From Streptomyces sp. col6 (GTDB lineage Bacteria; Actinomycetota; Actinomycetes; Streptomycetales; Streptomycetaceae), in contig NZ_RDBL01000009.1 of assembly GCF_008042035.1 (NCBI RefSeq), positions 335,179-399,178 of the forward strand: a DNA stretch of 64,000 nucleotides, given 5' to 3'. Under the pieces are notes generated by a model that did not search any database, was not told the DNA's origin, and saw only the letters and a list, made by a program, of their open reading frames with translations. Position numbers and translations under genes: made by a program. Below, in pieces: positions 26,365-37,100 of this stretch (the stretch's first letter is position 1; each line of letters starts with the position of its first letter).

Positions 26365-26591
26365 GCGCGGAGTGCGCCCCCTCAACCGCTCCTCGTACAC
26401 CGAGGGCTGACACCCCCGTACGCGACCGCATGCTCCCGCCCACGCAGTCGCGCCTTGGACGTCGCCAGACCCCGGCCAACCGCATGGACGCGGTCGAACC
26501 GCGGCATGCATGGCGGAACGCGCGCACGGCGGTGGCAGCGTGAGGTGTCGCCGCTGCAACGAATCGCTGGAGCCGAAGGAGGACGTGCCGT

Positions 26592-26654
26592 ATGACATCC
26601 CTGGCTCGACCGGGCGCGCGCAACGCCGGCGACCCAGCGTCGGCGGCCGACTGA
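26592..26654 (+). other. 20-codon ORF with a strong ribosome-binding site
   Basis: AAGGAGG stands nine bases before ATG 26592. The frame ends at TGA 26652-26654 after only 20 codons. It could be a truncated gene start left by a deletion or a short leader; nothing downstream on the same strand supports a leader role, since the next gene is leftward. Confidence 0.35.
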
Positions 26655-26745
26655 CTGACTGCCGGCCTGTGCACCGACGGTCTCCGCGCCCCGGTGAAAC
26701 GTTCCTACGCCATCATCACCCTGCCCGTGGGGCCCGCGCTTCCGG

Positions 26746-27387
26746 TCAGCCGGTCTCGCGGTCGGGTTCGGATGGGGCGCTCAGCAGGCGGCGGACAAGG
26801 ACGCTCCAGCTGTCGGACAGCGGGCGGCCTTCGGCGGAGGAGAGGGGCCTGTCGGTCTCGGGCATGGCCAGGAACAGCAGGAGCGGGCCTTCGAGTGCGC
26901 CGGTCAACTGGACGGCCAGGCTGTCCAGGTCGGGGAGAGCGACTGCGGCCTGCCCCAGCAGGACGCGCAGGTGCACACGCGTGATCGACGCCGGGCCGGC
27001 GGGGACGGGCTGGTTCCGGTCGAGGGCGGCGCGGGCGATGCCGTGATGGTCCAGCAGGAAGGCAATCCTGGCCTGCCCGTAGGCGACCATGCGGTCGAGT
27101 GCCGGCGCACCCGGACCCAGTGGAGGGGGGCCGTAGAGCACCTGTTCCTGGAAGGCGCGGTCTTCGGCGTCGAGCAGGGCGCGGAAGATTCCGGCGCGGG
27201 TGCCGAAGCGCCGGAAGACAGTGCCCTTGCCCAGGCCGGCGCGTTCGGCGAGGGCGTCCATCGTGACGCTGCAGGGGCCCCCGTCGGCCAGCATCTCCCG
27301 GACGGTCGCCAGGAGCAGCTCGCGGTTGCGCACGGCATCGGCGCGTTCGGGGCGGGGCCGGCCCAGAGGGATGAGGGATCCGTTCAC
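26746..27387 (-). CDS. TetR-family transcriptional regulator
   Basis: The 213-residue protein has a TetR helix-turn-helix at residues 18-65 (NRELLLATVREMLADGG, MDALAERAGLGKGTVFRRFG, TRAGIFRALLDAE) and an all-helical ligand domain. It is divergently transcribed from a flavodoxin-fold oxidoreductase gene and probably controls it and itself through the palindrome at 27411-27435. Such TetR/azoreductase pairs usually respond to quinones or other electrophiles. Confidence 0.93.
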   Translation of the reverse strand: MNGSLIPLGRPRPERADAVRNRELLLATVREMLADGGPCSVTMDALAERAGLGKGTVFRRFGTRAGIFRALLDAEDRAFQEQVLYGPPPLGPGAPALDRMVAYGQARIAFLLDHHGIARAALDRNQPVPAGPASITRVHLRVLLGQAAVALPDLDSLAVQLTGALEGPLLLFLAMPETDRPLSSAEGRPLSDSWSVLVRRLLSAPSEPDRETG

Positions 27388-27410
27388 CTGTCCAACCTAC
27401 CGCCCCCCAT

Positions 27411-27435
27411 ATTAAGCGGGGTATAGTCCGTTTAT
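27411..27435. promoter_or_regulatory. Putative TetR operator in the divergent promoter
   Basis: AAGCGG (27414-27419) and CCGTTT (27428-27433) form inverted half-sites differing at one base, separated by eight bases including TATA. The site lies midway between the two divergent genes, in an AT-richer patch. Confidence 0.6.
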
Positions 27436-27504
27436 GGCGGTGAAGTCCCCATCCCGGGTCCTCCGCCGCGTGCCCTCTACCACTGCCCCTTGAGGAGTTC
27501 CGCG

Positions 27505-28137
27505 ATGAACCTGTTCCGTCTGGACGCGAGCATCTTCCCGGCCACTTCGGCCAGCACCGAACTGGCCTCCTTGGTCGAGGCCGAGTGGACTGCCGCACAC
27601 CCCGGCGCCACCGTGACGCGACGGCACATTGCCACGGATCCCCTCCCCTCCGAGGCCTGGGCCCTGGCGACCACGGCCGGCTTCACCCCCGAGGCGGACC
27701 GGAGCCCGGCCCAGCGCGACGCGGCGGCCCTCGCGGCCACACTCGTAGAAGAGCTGCGCGACGCGGACGCGGTCGTCCTCGCGGTGCCGTTCTACAACTT
27801 CGGGGTCTCCCAGCACTTCAAGGCCTGGGTCGACCTCGTGATCGCCGGATGCGGCCCCACCGACCCGGTGCTCAAGGGCAAGCCCACCGCCTTGATCACC
27901 ACCATCGGCGGCGGATACGGCCCCGGCACGCCGCGCGAAGGCTGGGACCACTCCACTTCCTACCTCGAGCGCATTGTCCGCGACCTGTGGCAGGCCGACC
28001 TCACCCTGGTCAAGCGCGAGCTGACCCTGGCCGCCACCACACCGGCCATGGAGCAGCTGCGGGATCTCGCGGACCGGCACCACACCGCCGCCAAGGAACT
28101 GGCGCGCGAGGCCGGACTCGCCCTGGCCGGCAACTGA
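27505..28137 (+). CDS. FMN-dependent NADH-azoreductase-like oxidoreductase
   Basis: The 210-residue protein has the flavodoxin-like fold of the AzoR/NQO group: N-terminal FRLDASIFPATSAS, then VVLAVPFYNFGVSQHFKAWV and TTIGGGYGPGTP around the flavin. The family reduces quinones and azo compounds with two electrons. GAGGAG lies eight bases before ATG 27505; an upstream in-frame ATG would bury this ribosome-binding site. It is divergent from and probably repressed by the TetR gene. Confidence 0.9.
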   Translation: MNLFRLDASIFPATSASTELASLVEAEWTAAHPGATVTRRHIATDPLPSEAWALATTAGFTPEADRSPAQRDAAALAATLVEELRDADAVVLAVPFYNFGVSQHFKAWVDLVIAGCGPTDPVLKGKPTALITTIGGGYGPGTPREGWDHSTSYLERIVRDLWQADLTLVKRELTLAATTPAMEQLRDLADRHHTAAKELAREAGLALAGN

Positions 28138-28156
28138 GGTGACTTGACCGCACGGG

Positions 28157-28190
28157 GCCGGGGGCCGCTTCCCGCCAAGCGGCCCCCGGC
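28157..28190 (+). terminator. 14-bp hairpin terminator
   Basis: Arms 28157-28170 and 28177-28190 are perfectly complementary with a 6-base loop. It follows the azoreductase-like gene by 19 bases. Confidence 0.82.
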
Positions 28191-28285
28191 GCCCCGGAGT
28201 GACGGCGTGAGGTTGCCCCCGCCCCGCGGCCGCACGCCTGCCATCATGTACGCGACATACTCACTCTCGGGAAGAGCAGCCCCTC

Positions 28286-28600
28286 ATGCGTACCAAGCGT
28301 CCCGCTTCCGCCGTCCTGATCACCGCTCTCAGCTTCGGCTTCTCGCTCACCGCCACCTCGGCCGTCGAGGCCTCGCCCCGGTCCGGATGCCAGTACAAGG
28401 TCGTCTGGCCGACGGCCGGGGTCTACGAGGACCCGAACCCGGGCAGTGCCGTCGTGAAGACCAAGTACGCCGGTGACATCGTCGGCGCGGCAACGTGCGA
28501 GGGCGCGTCCTACAACGAGTACGGCTATGTACTCGTCACCACCGACGCGGCCGCGGACGGGCGGGGCTGGATGCGCGAGGGCGCGGTCGTCGCTCTCTGA
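28286..28600 (+). CDS. Small secreted SH3-like protein
   Basis: The 104-residue protein has a Sec signal peptide ending near SAVEASP and a mature domain YKVVWPTAGVYEDPNPGS, VVKTKYAGDIVGAATC, then RGWMREGAVVAL. This is the pattern of bacterial SH3-like domains with two cysteines. It converges on the FAD monooxygenase gene at the end of the PKS operon but has its own strand and no evident link to it. Confidence 0.82.
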   Translation: MRTKRPASAVLITALSFGFSLTATSAVEASPRSGCQYKVVWPTAGVYEDPNPGSAVVKTKYAGDIVGAATCEGASYNEYGYVLVTTDAAADGRGWMREGAVVAL

Positions 28601-28644
28601 CCGCCACGCCGCAGGTCTCGCCCGGAGGCACCGGACAGCCACTC

Positions 28645-30111
28645 CTAAGGACACGCGGCGCCATGCATGCCACGGTCCCCTTCCGCGTCGCCCGTCCCCG
28701 TCCCCGTCCCGTCGAGCACATCGAGCAAGCGCGTCACGGCGTCCCGGTCGGCCCTGCCGGTGCCGCTTGCCGCGATGTGGCCGTCCGGGCGGATCAGCAG
28801 GAAGCCGCGGTGGGGTGCCGTGCGGTGGGTCAGCAGATGTGGACGGCGGGCCGCCAGGGCGCGGGCCCAGTCCGCGGACGCGTCGCCCGTGACCAGGGTC
28901 AGGCGGTGGTCCGGCGCTCGGGTCAGGGCCCATCGTGGGGCGCGGGCGCCCGCCCGGCGACCGGGGCCGGAGCGTTCGTAGCGCACACGTCTCCCCGCCA
29001 GCAGGGGTACGAACCACCGGCGCAGCACACCGGCGGATTCCAGCGCCTGCCACACCAGGTCCCGCACCTTCGCGGCGAGCGGGGGGAGCATGAAGACGCG
29101 GAGCATGGTGTGCGTGGCCCGGACGGTCTGCTCAGCCGCCTGTCGGCGCTCCTGCTCGTACGTGTCGAGCACATCCGGGTGGAGCGCGCCGCGCGCCACA
29201 CCCGCCAGCTTCCAGGCCAGGTTGCGTACGTCCTGAAGGCCCAGGTTGAGGCCCTGACCGCCGAGCGGGGCGTGGGTGTGCGCGGCGTCCCCGGCCAGGA
29301 AGCACCGGCCCACCCGGAGCCGCGACGCGATCCGCTCCGCGCTCGTGAACTCGCGTACCACGTCCAGGCTCGCCAGGCGCATGCCGTGCGGACCGCGCTC
29401 CGACAGCAGCCGTTGGACGGTCTCCTCGGTCAGCGGCGTGCCCGGCGGGACAGCCGTGTAGATGCGGACCACCCCGTCCCGCATCGGGGCGTACACCAGG
29501 GACCCCTTCTCGGACATCGAGTAGTGCACGGCACCCTGCTCGATGTCCTCGGTGAGCCTGCCCTCGGCGAGCAGGAGCGGCATCGGTACCTGTTCGCCCA
29601 GGAATTCGATGCCCAGTGCGTCGCGGACGGTGCTGCGCACCCCGTCGGCGGCTATCAGCCAGTCCGCCTCGATCGTTCCCGGCCCGTCCGGGCTCACGGT
29701 GCTCGCGCGGACGCCTGACGCGTCCTGCTCGATCCCGGTCACCCGGATACCTCGTTCGACGCAGCCCCCCAGTCGTCGCAAGGCCCGGTCCAGCAGTTCC
29801 TCCGTTCGGTGCTGGGGCAGCAGCAGAGGCTGGTCGGCGGGGCCGAGGGAGAGGTCGAAGCGACGACGGCGGGCCAGTGTGAAACGCATCGCGCGCACCG
29901 GCTGCCCCAGTCGCCCTGCCTCCTCCAGCACGTCCAGGTCGTCCAGTACGGCGAGCCCGCTCGGCCACAGTTGCATCGCCCGGGGACCCGTCGCGGGGCG
30001 GGGCGCGGCGTCCACCACGCGCACAAGGACACCGAAGCGGCGGAGTTCGGCCGCTGCCGCGAGTCCGACCGGGCCGGCGCCGACCACCAGCACGGTGGTC
30101 CGGGCGCTCAT
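28645..30111 (-). CDS. FAD-dependent aromatic-type monooxygenase, last gene of the PKS operon
   Basis: The 488-residue protein has the GxGxxG FAD fingerprint [21 protein letters not shown] and the mid-region DG motif [18 protein letters not shown]. It also has the second FAD motif [20 protein letters not shown], plus a thioredoxin-like C-terminal part ([15 protein letters not shown]). This is the class A flavoprotein hydroxylase family (PheA/TetX/RdmE type). Its ATG overlaps the stop of the last PKS gene (ATGA), so it is co-translated. It probably hydroxylates or epoxidises the released polyketide. Substrate unknown. Confidence 0.93.
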   Translation of the reverse strand: MSARTTVLVVGAGPVGLAAAAELRRFGVLVRVVDAAPRPATGPRAMQLWPSGLAVLDDLDVLEEAGRLGQPVRAMRFTLARRRRFDLSLGPADQPLLLPQHRTEELLDRALRRLGGCVERGIRVTGIEQDASGVRASTVSPDGPGTIEADWLIAADGVRSTVRDALGIEFLGEQVPMPLLLAEGRLTEDIEQGAVHYSMSEKGSLVYAPMRDGVVRIYTAVPPGTPLTEETVQRLLSERGPHGMRLASLDVVREFTSAERIASRLRVGRCFLAGDAAHTHAPLGGQGLNLGLQDVRNLAWKLAGVARGALHPDVLDTYEQERRQAAEQTVRATHTMLRVFMLPPLAAKVRDLVWQALESAGVLRRWFVPLLAGRRVRYERSGPGRRAGARAPRWALTRAPDHRLTLVTGDASADWARALAARRPHLLTHRTAPHRGFLLIRPDGHIAASGTGRADRDAVTRLLDVLDGTGTGTGDAEGDRGMHGAACP

Positions 30112-33100
30112 GCCGACCACCCCAGCTCGTGCGCACCGGTGACGTCGTCCAGCCAGTCGGCCAGGGCGGTCGCCGTGTCGGCCGCGTGCTCCTGCATGAG
30201 CGTGAAGTGGTCGCCGGGCACCTCCCTCACCTCCTGGCTGCCGGGCCAGGGCGCCCGCCACGGCGGCACACGCCACGGCGCCGGCCCCGGCAGCGCGGAG
30301 GCCGCCCGTACCAGCAGGGACGGAGCGGCCGGATCGGCCGGCTGCCACTGGCCGAGGAGCGGGAGGTAGCCGCCCATCGCGGCGATCCGGCGGTCGTCGG
30401 CCTCCAGCACGTCCAGTCCGCGTGCCACGCCCGACAGGAGCGCCGGCGGCAGCCCGTCCGGGGTGAGCGGCCCCGGCGGGTAGGTGTCGAGCAGGACCAG
30501 CGCTTGGGCAGGGGTGCCGCGCGCGGCCAGCCTCGCCGCCACCGCGTGGGCGAGGAGGCCGCCCGAGGAGTAGCCGGCCAGGGCGACGGTCCGGCCCTCC
30601 GCCCGTGCCGTCACCGCCGTGGCCGCCGCATCGACCAGCGACGCCCATGAGGCGGGCAACCGCTCGTCGCCGGCGAAGCCCGGCAGTCCGAACGCGCAGA
30701 CCGCGCGTCGGTCTGCCAGCTCCGCGGCCAGTCGGACGAACTGGTGTGCGCCGGAAGTGGCCAACACCGTGGGAAAGCACATGAGCACCGGTCCGGCCGG
30801 GCCGGTGGCGAGGTTGTGGGCCCTGGGCAGGTCCCGCGCCTCGGGCACGTCGAAGCGGGGCAGCCGGGCGGCTGCCGCGACGACCTGTACGCCGAATCGG
30901 GCGATCCGGGCCGGGTCACCGGAGAAGGCCGCGTCCGCCGCCACGTGGCGCAGATCGCCGGGGACGGAGGGCTCAGTGCGGTCGGTGCCACCGTGCGCGG
31001 CACCGTCAGCCGTGCTGCCGTCGCTGGGGCCGTCGGCGGAATCGAGCGTGCCGGCCCCGACGGCCCGCGTACGAACCGCCGTGCCCGACAGTTCTTGTCG
31101 CAGATGCCGGGCCAGCGCGTCCGCCGTGCGCAGGTCGAAGAGCCGGCGCACAGTCAGCCTCTTGCCGGTGGCCGACGCCAGGCGGTTGCGCAGGGCCACC
31201 GTCACGACGGAGTCCATGCCCAGCTCCAGGAAAGAGCGGTCCGGGGCAATGGCCTCCGGGGTCTCGTGTCCGAGGAGCGAGGCGGCTTCCGTACGAACCA
31301 GGTCCAGCAGCCGTTCGTACTGTTCGGCCGGTGCCAGGCCGGCGAGGAGTCCCGCGTCGGCCAGTTCCGCGATCTCCGGTGTCGCGGGCCGGTGTTCGCG
31401 GGCCCGGCCCGATGCGGTGTCCTCGATCCAGAAGCGGCGCGACTGGAACGCGTAGGTCGGCAGGTCGACCGCCTCCGAGGTGTCCGGCAGGGACGACGAC
31501 CAGTCGGCTCCGATGCCCTGTACGTACGCCTCGGCGACCGCCGTCGCCATCCGCTCCGGGCTCCCCTCGCCGCGCCGCAGCGTGCCGATGACCACCGCGT
31601 CCGTCTCCGCGTCGTACGCCAGATCCTCGATACCGGCGGCCAGCACCGGCTGCCCGCTCACCTCGATGAAGGCGCGGTGGCCCTCCTCGAGGGCGGTCCG
31701 GACAGCTCGGTCGAAGCGGACCGGTTCGCGCAGGTTCCGGTACCAGTAGGCGGCGTCCGGGGCGGAGGTCAGCCTGCCGCCGGTGACGGTGGAGTAGAGC
31801 GGCACCGCAGGGGCTGCGGGGCTGAGCCCGGCCAGTTCCGTCAGGATGGTGTCGCGTACCGGCTCGACCTGGCCCGAGTGACCGGCACCGGGTGCGTCCA
31901 GGAGGCGTACGCGGACGCCCTCGGCCTTGAAGCGCGCGTGCAGCTCACGGCATGCGTCGGTGTCGCCCGACACGACGACAGCCTCCGGCCCGTTCACGGT
32001 GGCCACCGACAACCGGTGCCCGTACGGTGCCAGTTGCGCCTCGATGTCCTCGACCGGCAGTGCCACGGCGAGCATCGCGCCGGTGGCCCGTAGACCGGCC
32101 AGGGCCCTGCTGCGCACCGCGACCACGTGCGCACCCTGGGCGAGGGTCAGTGCTCCCGCGACGCACGCCGCGGCCACCTCGCCCTGGGAGTGGCCGATCA
32201 CCGCCGCCGGGTGGACTCCGTAGGACTGCCACATCCGGGCGAGCGACACCATGACCGCCCACAGCACGGGCTGCTGCACATCGAGTCGCTTCATCGCCTC
32301 CTCGTCGCACAGTGCCTTCGGCAGTTCGGTCTCGACGGTCCAGTCCAGATGCGGAGCCAGTGCCCTCGCGCACTCCCCCATCGACTCGGCGAACACCGCC
32401 GACCGGGAGAGGAGTTCCGACGCCATGCCGGGCCACTGGGAGCCGTGGCCGGCGAACACGAAGACCGGTGCCCCGCGTTCCTTGGCCGTGCCGCGGACGA
32501 GACCGGCGGCGGGCCGGCCCTCCGCGAGCGCCGTGAGGCCGGCCAGGACGCCGGCCCGGTCGTCACCGAGGAGCACCGCGCGGCTGGGCAGCGCGGCGCG
32601 GGCGGCGAGGGCCGCTCCCACCGCGCCGAGGGACACCTCCGGCCGTTCGGCCAGGAAGGACGCCAGCCGGCCGGCCTGCGCGGCGAGCGCCGCGTCCCCG
32701 CGTGCGGAGACGAGCAGCGGGACGGGGCCGGTGTGCGGAGCAGCGGTGCCGGGCTCCTGCGGCGGCGCCTGTTCGAGGATGACGTGGGCGTTGGTGCCGC
32801 TCATGCCGAAGGCCGACACCCCGGCACGGCGCGGACGCCCCGTTTCCGGCCACGGGGTCTCCTCCGTGACCAGCCGGATCGCGCCGGACGACCAGTCGAC
32901 GATTGGGGTCGGCCGGTCCGCGTGCAGGGTCTTCGGGACGGTGCCGGCCCGCATGGCGAGGACGGTCTTGATGACCCCTGCCATGCCCGCAGCGGCCAAG
33001 GTGTGACCGATGTTGGACTTCACCGAGCCGAGCAGCAGTGGTTCCTCGCGGTCCTGGCCGTACGTCGCGAGCAACGCGCGCGCCTCCACCGGGTCACCGA

Positions 33101-34139
33101 GACGGGTCCCGGTGCCATGGGCCTCCACCACGTCGATGTCCCTGGGGGCCAGACCCGCGGAGCGCAGGGCCTCGCGGACCACGCGCTGCTGCGAGCCGCC
33201 ACTGGGCGCGGTCAGTCCGTTGCTTCCGCCGTCCTGGTTGACCGCGGTGGAACGGACCAGGGCGAGCACCCGATGACCGTTGGCGCGGGCGTCCGAGAGC
33301 CGCTCCAGCAGAACGAGACCCACGCCCTCGGCGAAGCCGGTGCCGTCCGCCGACTCGGCGAACGACTTGCACCGTCCGTCCGGTGCGCAGGCATGCTGGC
33401 GGCTGAAGTCCACGAACCCCGTCGGGGTGGACATCACGGTCACGCCGCCGGCGACCGCCAGCGAGCAGGTGCCACCGCGCAGCGCCGACACGGCCAGGTC
33501 GAGTGCGACGAGCGAGGACGAGCACGCCGAGTCCACGGTGACGGCCGGCCCCTCCAGGCCGAAGGTGTACGCCACTCGGCCCGACACCACGCTGGTCGCG
33601 GAGCCGGTCATCCGGTACGCCTCGATGTCCTCCGGGGCCTCGGTGAGCAGCACCTGGTAGTCGCTGGTGACGCAGCCCGCGTAGACACCCGTGCTGCTGC
33701 CGCGCAGGGCCGCCGGGTCGACGCCGGCCCGCTCGAACAGCTCCCAGGTCGTCTCCAGGAAGAGCCGTTGCTGCGGGTCCATCGCCAGGGCCTCGCGCGG
33801 CGAGACACCGAAGAAGTCCGCGTCGAAGTCGAGGGCCCCGTCCAGGAATCCCCCGGAGCGGGTGTACGTACGCCCAGGGACATCCGGCTCCGCGTCGTAG
33901 AGGCCGTCCACGTCCCAGCCCCGGTCATCCGGGAACCCGCCAACCGCATCGGTGCCCGACGAGACAAGGTCCCAGAGCTGTTCCGGGGAGCGGACGCCGC
34001 CCGGGAGGCGGCAGGCCATGGCGACGATCGCGATCGGTTCGGTGCTCCGTCGGCGCAGCGCTTCCAGCCGGGACCGGGTCTCGTGCAGTTCGGCGGCCAC
34101 CCGCTTGAGGTAGTCCCGCAGCTTCTGTTCGTCAGACAT
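30108..34139 (-). CDS. Type I PKS, final module KS-AT-ACP with thioesterase (Pks3)
   Basis: The 1343-residue protein starts with a coiled-coil docking helix (residues 1-32). KS: about 34-455, Cys206 in VDSACSSS, with EAHGTGT and [12 protein letters not shown]: about 550-850, Ser651 in GHSQGE. The AT is preceded by [13 protein letters not shown], which resembles the methylmalonyl-type class, but the specificity signature is GAGH (PGAGHSGQ, near residues 749-755) instead of YASH or HAFH. ACP: Ser977 in LGMDSV. TE: about 1070-1330 with Ser1191 in GYSSGG and His in GDHF. There is no reductive domain, so the last beta-keto group stays. The gene follows pks2 by 8 bases. Confidence 0.96.
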   Translation of the reverse strand: MSDEQKLRDYLKRVAAELHETRSRLEALRRRSTEPIAIVAMACRLPGGVRSPEQLWDLVSSGTDAVGGFPDDRGWDVDGLYDAEPDVPGRTYTRSGGFLDGALDFDADFFGVSPREALAMDPQQRLFLETTWELFERAGVDPAALRGSSTGVYAGCVTSDYQVLLTEAPEDIEAYRMTGSATSVVSGRVAYTFGLEGPAVTVDSACSSSLVALDLAVSALRGGTCSLAVAGGVTVMSTPTGFVDFSRQHACAPDGRCKSFAESADGTGFAEGVGLVLLERLSDARANGHRVLALVRSTAVNQDGGSNGLTAPSGGSQQRVVREALRSAGLAPRDIDVVEAHGTGTRLGDPVEARALLATYGQDREEPLLLGSVKSNIGHTLAAAGMAGVIKTVLAMRAGTVPKTLHADRPTPIVDWSSGAIRLVTEETPWPETGRPRRAGVSAFGMSGTNAHVILEQAPPQEPGTAAPHTGPVPLLVSARGDAALAAQAGRLASFLAERPEVSLGAVGAALAARAALPSRAVLLGDDRAGVLAGLTALAEGRPAAGLVRGTAKERGAPVFVFAGHGSQWPGMASELLSRSAVFAESMGECARALAPHLDWTVETELPKALCDEEAMKRLDVQQPVLWAVMVSLARMWQSYGVHPAAVIGHSQGEVAAACVAGALTLAQGAHVVAVRSRALAGLRATGAMLAVALPVEDIEAQLAPYGHRLSVATVNGPEAVVVSGDTDACRELHARFKAEGVRVRLLDAPGAGHSGQVEPVRDTILTELAGLSPAAPAVPLYSTVTGGRLTSAPDAAYWYRNLREPVRFDRAVRTALEEGHRAFIEVSGQPVLAAGIEDLAYDAETDAVVIGTLRRGEGSPERMATAVAEAYVQGIGADWSSSLPDTSEAVDLPTYAFQSRRFWIEDTASGRAREHRPATPEIAELADAGLLAGLAPAEQYERLLDLVRTEAASLLGHETPEAIAPDRSFLELGMDSVVTVALRNRLASATGKRLTVRRLFDLRTADALARHLRQELSGTAVRTRAVGAGTLDSADGPSDGSTADGAAHGGTDRTEPSVPGDLRHVAADAAFSGDPARIARFGVQVVAAAARLPRFDVPEARDLPRAHNLATGPAGPVLMCFPTVLATSGAHQFVRLAAELADRRAVCAFGLPGFAGDERLPASWASLVDAAATAVTARAEGRTVALAGYSSGGLLAHAVAARLAARGTPAQALVLLDTYPPGPLTPDGLPPALLSGVARGLDVLEADDRRIAAMGGYLPLLGQWQPADPAAPSLLVRAASALPGPAPWRVPPWRAPWPGSQEVREVPGDHFTLMQEHAADTATALADWLDDVTGAHELGWSA

Positions 34140-34147
34140 GGAGTTCC

Positions 34148-37100
34148 TCAGACATAGTGATCCTCGTTGCCGATGCCCAGTTCGTTGTCGATGAAGGCGA
34201 AGACGTCCTCGTCGTCCGCGTCCGCCAGTGCGGCGGCCACGGATGAGCCGCCGGTCAGTTCGGCGGTGAGCTGCCGCAGCAGGCCCGTGATCCGGTCCCG
34301 TTCACCGTCGTCGGCCGTGAGCGCGGCCTCCCTGAGCCGCCCGAGGTCGGCGTCGATGCCGGTGGGTGGCGGCGGGGCCGACGCGAGCTGGTCCGAGAGG
34401 TACGCGGCGATGGCCGCGGGCGTCGGGTACTCGAAGGCGAGGGTCTCGGGGAGCGGCAGCCCCGTCGCGACCGCCAGCGTGGTCCGCAGGGTGACGGCGG
34501 CGAGCGAGTCGAAGCCGAGGTCCCGCATCGCAACGTCCGGCCCCACCGCCTCCGGTGTCGCATGGCCGAGGACCGTCGCGGCCTTGCTCCGCACCAGATC
34601 GAGCAGCAGCCGTTCCCGGTCCGCCGCGCCGAGTCCGGTCAGCCGGTCCGCCCAGGCCCCCGGCTGGTCCTCATGGGGTTCGCCGTCCGCAGGGGTGCCG
34701 GCCTCCGTGGTCCTCGCGCTCGTCCGGGGGCCGGCGGGGGGTGCGTCGAGCCAGTACCGCCGGTGCTCGAACGGGTAGCCGGGCAAGGCGGTCCGGCGGG
34801 CGCCGGTGCCGTCGAACACGGCGTCCCACACCACGGGCGCGCCCGCGGTCCACAGGGCGCCGAGCGCGCCGAGGCCGGTGCGGACCTCGTCCCTGTCGCG
34901 GCGCTGGAACGGCACGGCCGGCACCTCGGCGGCGTCGTCGTCCGTCTGTGCCGCGCGTACGAGTGCGGTGAGCACCGCGTCGGGGCCGATCTCCAGGAAC
35001 GCTCCGGCCCCGGCCTCCCTGAGCGCGCACACGCCGTCGTGGAAGCGCACGGCCTCCCGTACCTGCCGCACCCAGTAGCCCGGATCGCACAGTTCGTCCG
35101 CGCTCGCGACACGCCCGGTCACGTTCGACACCACCGGCAGGCCCGGCGGTCGGAACCGTGTCCGTTCGGCGACCGTGCGGAACGCATCGAGCATGGGGTC
35201 CATCAGCGGCGAGTGGAAGGCGTGGCTCACCCTGAGCCGCCGTGTCCGGTACCCGGCCGAGGCCAGTGCGCCGGCGGCTTGCAGCACGTCGCCGTCGGCG
35301 CCCGACACCACGACGGAGCGTGGGCCGTTCACCGCGGCCACGGCCACGGTGCCGCCCTTGGCCGCGAGGACGTCGCGCACCGTCGCCTCGTCGGCGGCCA
35401 CGGACACCATCGTGCCGCCGTCGGGCAGCGCCCGCATCAGCCTGCCGCGTGCGGCGACCAGGGCGGCTGCGGAGGGGAGGTCCAGGACGCCGGCGACATG
35501 GGCGGCGGTGAGTTCGCCGATGGAGTGCCCGGCGACGAAGTCCGGCCGGACGCCCCAGGATTCGACGAGGCGAAACGCCGCGGCTTCGAAGGCGAACAGC
35601 GCTGCCTGGGCGTAGTCGGTCCTTTCGAGCGCGTCCGTGTCCGTGCCGAACAGGACGGTACGCAGGGGCCGTTCGAGGTGGGCGTCCAGCAGGTCGATCG
35701 CCGAGTCGAACGCCTCGGCGAAGACCGGGAACCGCGCGGCGAGGTCGCGGCCCATGCCGAGCCGCTGGCTGCCCTGCCCGGTGAACAGCACGGCGATACG
35801 GGGGTCGGTGACTCGCCCTCGGGAAACGCCGGGAGCGGTCCGGTCCGCGGAGATCGCGTCGAGGGCCGCGCGCAGTTCATCGCCGTCCGCGACCACGGCG
35901 ACCGCCCGCTCGGCGAGTGCGGCGCGCCCCGCGCCCGAGGTGAACCCGATGTCGGCCACCGCGGCCTGTACGGAAGCCAGACCCGCGGCTCGTCCGCGCA
36001 ACGCGGCGGCGGTCACCGCCGACAGCGGGACGGGGACCGCTCCGCCGGGGTCCCTCCGGCGGGGTGGCCGTGCCGGAGGCTGTTCGAGGATGACGTGGGC
36101 GTTCGTCCCGCTGATCCCGAAGGACGAAACCCCGGCGCGCCTCGGCCGCCCGGTGTCGGGCCAGTCGACCGGCCCCGACGACACCACCTGCACGCCGCCC
36201 GAGGACCAGTCCACGTGCTCCGACAGTCGCTCGGCGTACAGCGATCCGGGCACCACCCCGGCGTCCAGCGCCGACACCATCTTCATCACGCCCGCCACAC
36301 CGGCGGCGGCCTGGGCGTGACCGATGTTGGACTTCAGCGAGCCCAGCAGCAGCGGGCCGCCGGTCCGGTCGCGGCCGTAGGTGTCCAGCAGCGCCTGCAC
36401 CTCGATCGGGTCGCCCAGCGCGGTGCCCGTCCCGTGTCCCTCGACGACGTCGACGTCCGCCGTGGTCAGGCCCGCGTCGGCGAGCGCTGCCCGGATCACC
36501 CGTTGCTGGGCGGGGCCGTTGGGTGCTGTCAGACCATTGCTGGCGCCGTCCTGGTTCACGGCTGTCCCGCGTACCACCGCGAGCACCCGGTGCCCGTCAC
36601 GACGGGCCGTGGACAGCCGTTCCACGACGAGCATGCCGACGCCCTCCGCCCATCCGGTCCCGTCCGCGCCTTCCCCGTAGGCCCGGCAGCGGCCGTCGGC
36701 GGACAGACCGCCCTGACGGCTGAACTCCACGAACGTGAACGGCGAGGACATGACCGTGACCCCGCCCGCCAGAGCGAGTTCGCACTCCCCGGTGCGCACC
36801 GATCGCACCGCGAGGTGCAGGGCCACCAGCGAGGAGGAGCACGCGGTGTCGACGGTGATCGCCGGGCCTTCCAGACCCAGCGTGTACGCGATGCGGCCGG
36901 AGGCGACACTGCCGGTCGTGCCGGTTCCGAGATAGCCCTCGGCCTCGGCCGGCACGGACGCCAGTCGGCTGCCGTAGTCGTGGTACATCAGACCGGCGAA
37001 GACACCGGCCTGCGCCCCGCGCAGTCCGGCCGGGTCGATACCGGCCTGTTCCAGTGCCTCCCACGCGACCTCGAGGAGCAGCCGCTGTTGCGGGTCCATC

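Noticed and set aside
30112..30780. Upstream extension of the FAD monooxygenase frame
   Set aside because: It lies inside the thioesterase coding region in another frame; the FAD fingerprint starts right after ATG 30111, which overlaps the pks3 stop.
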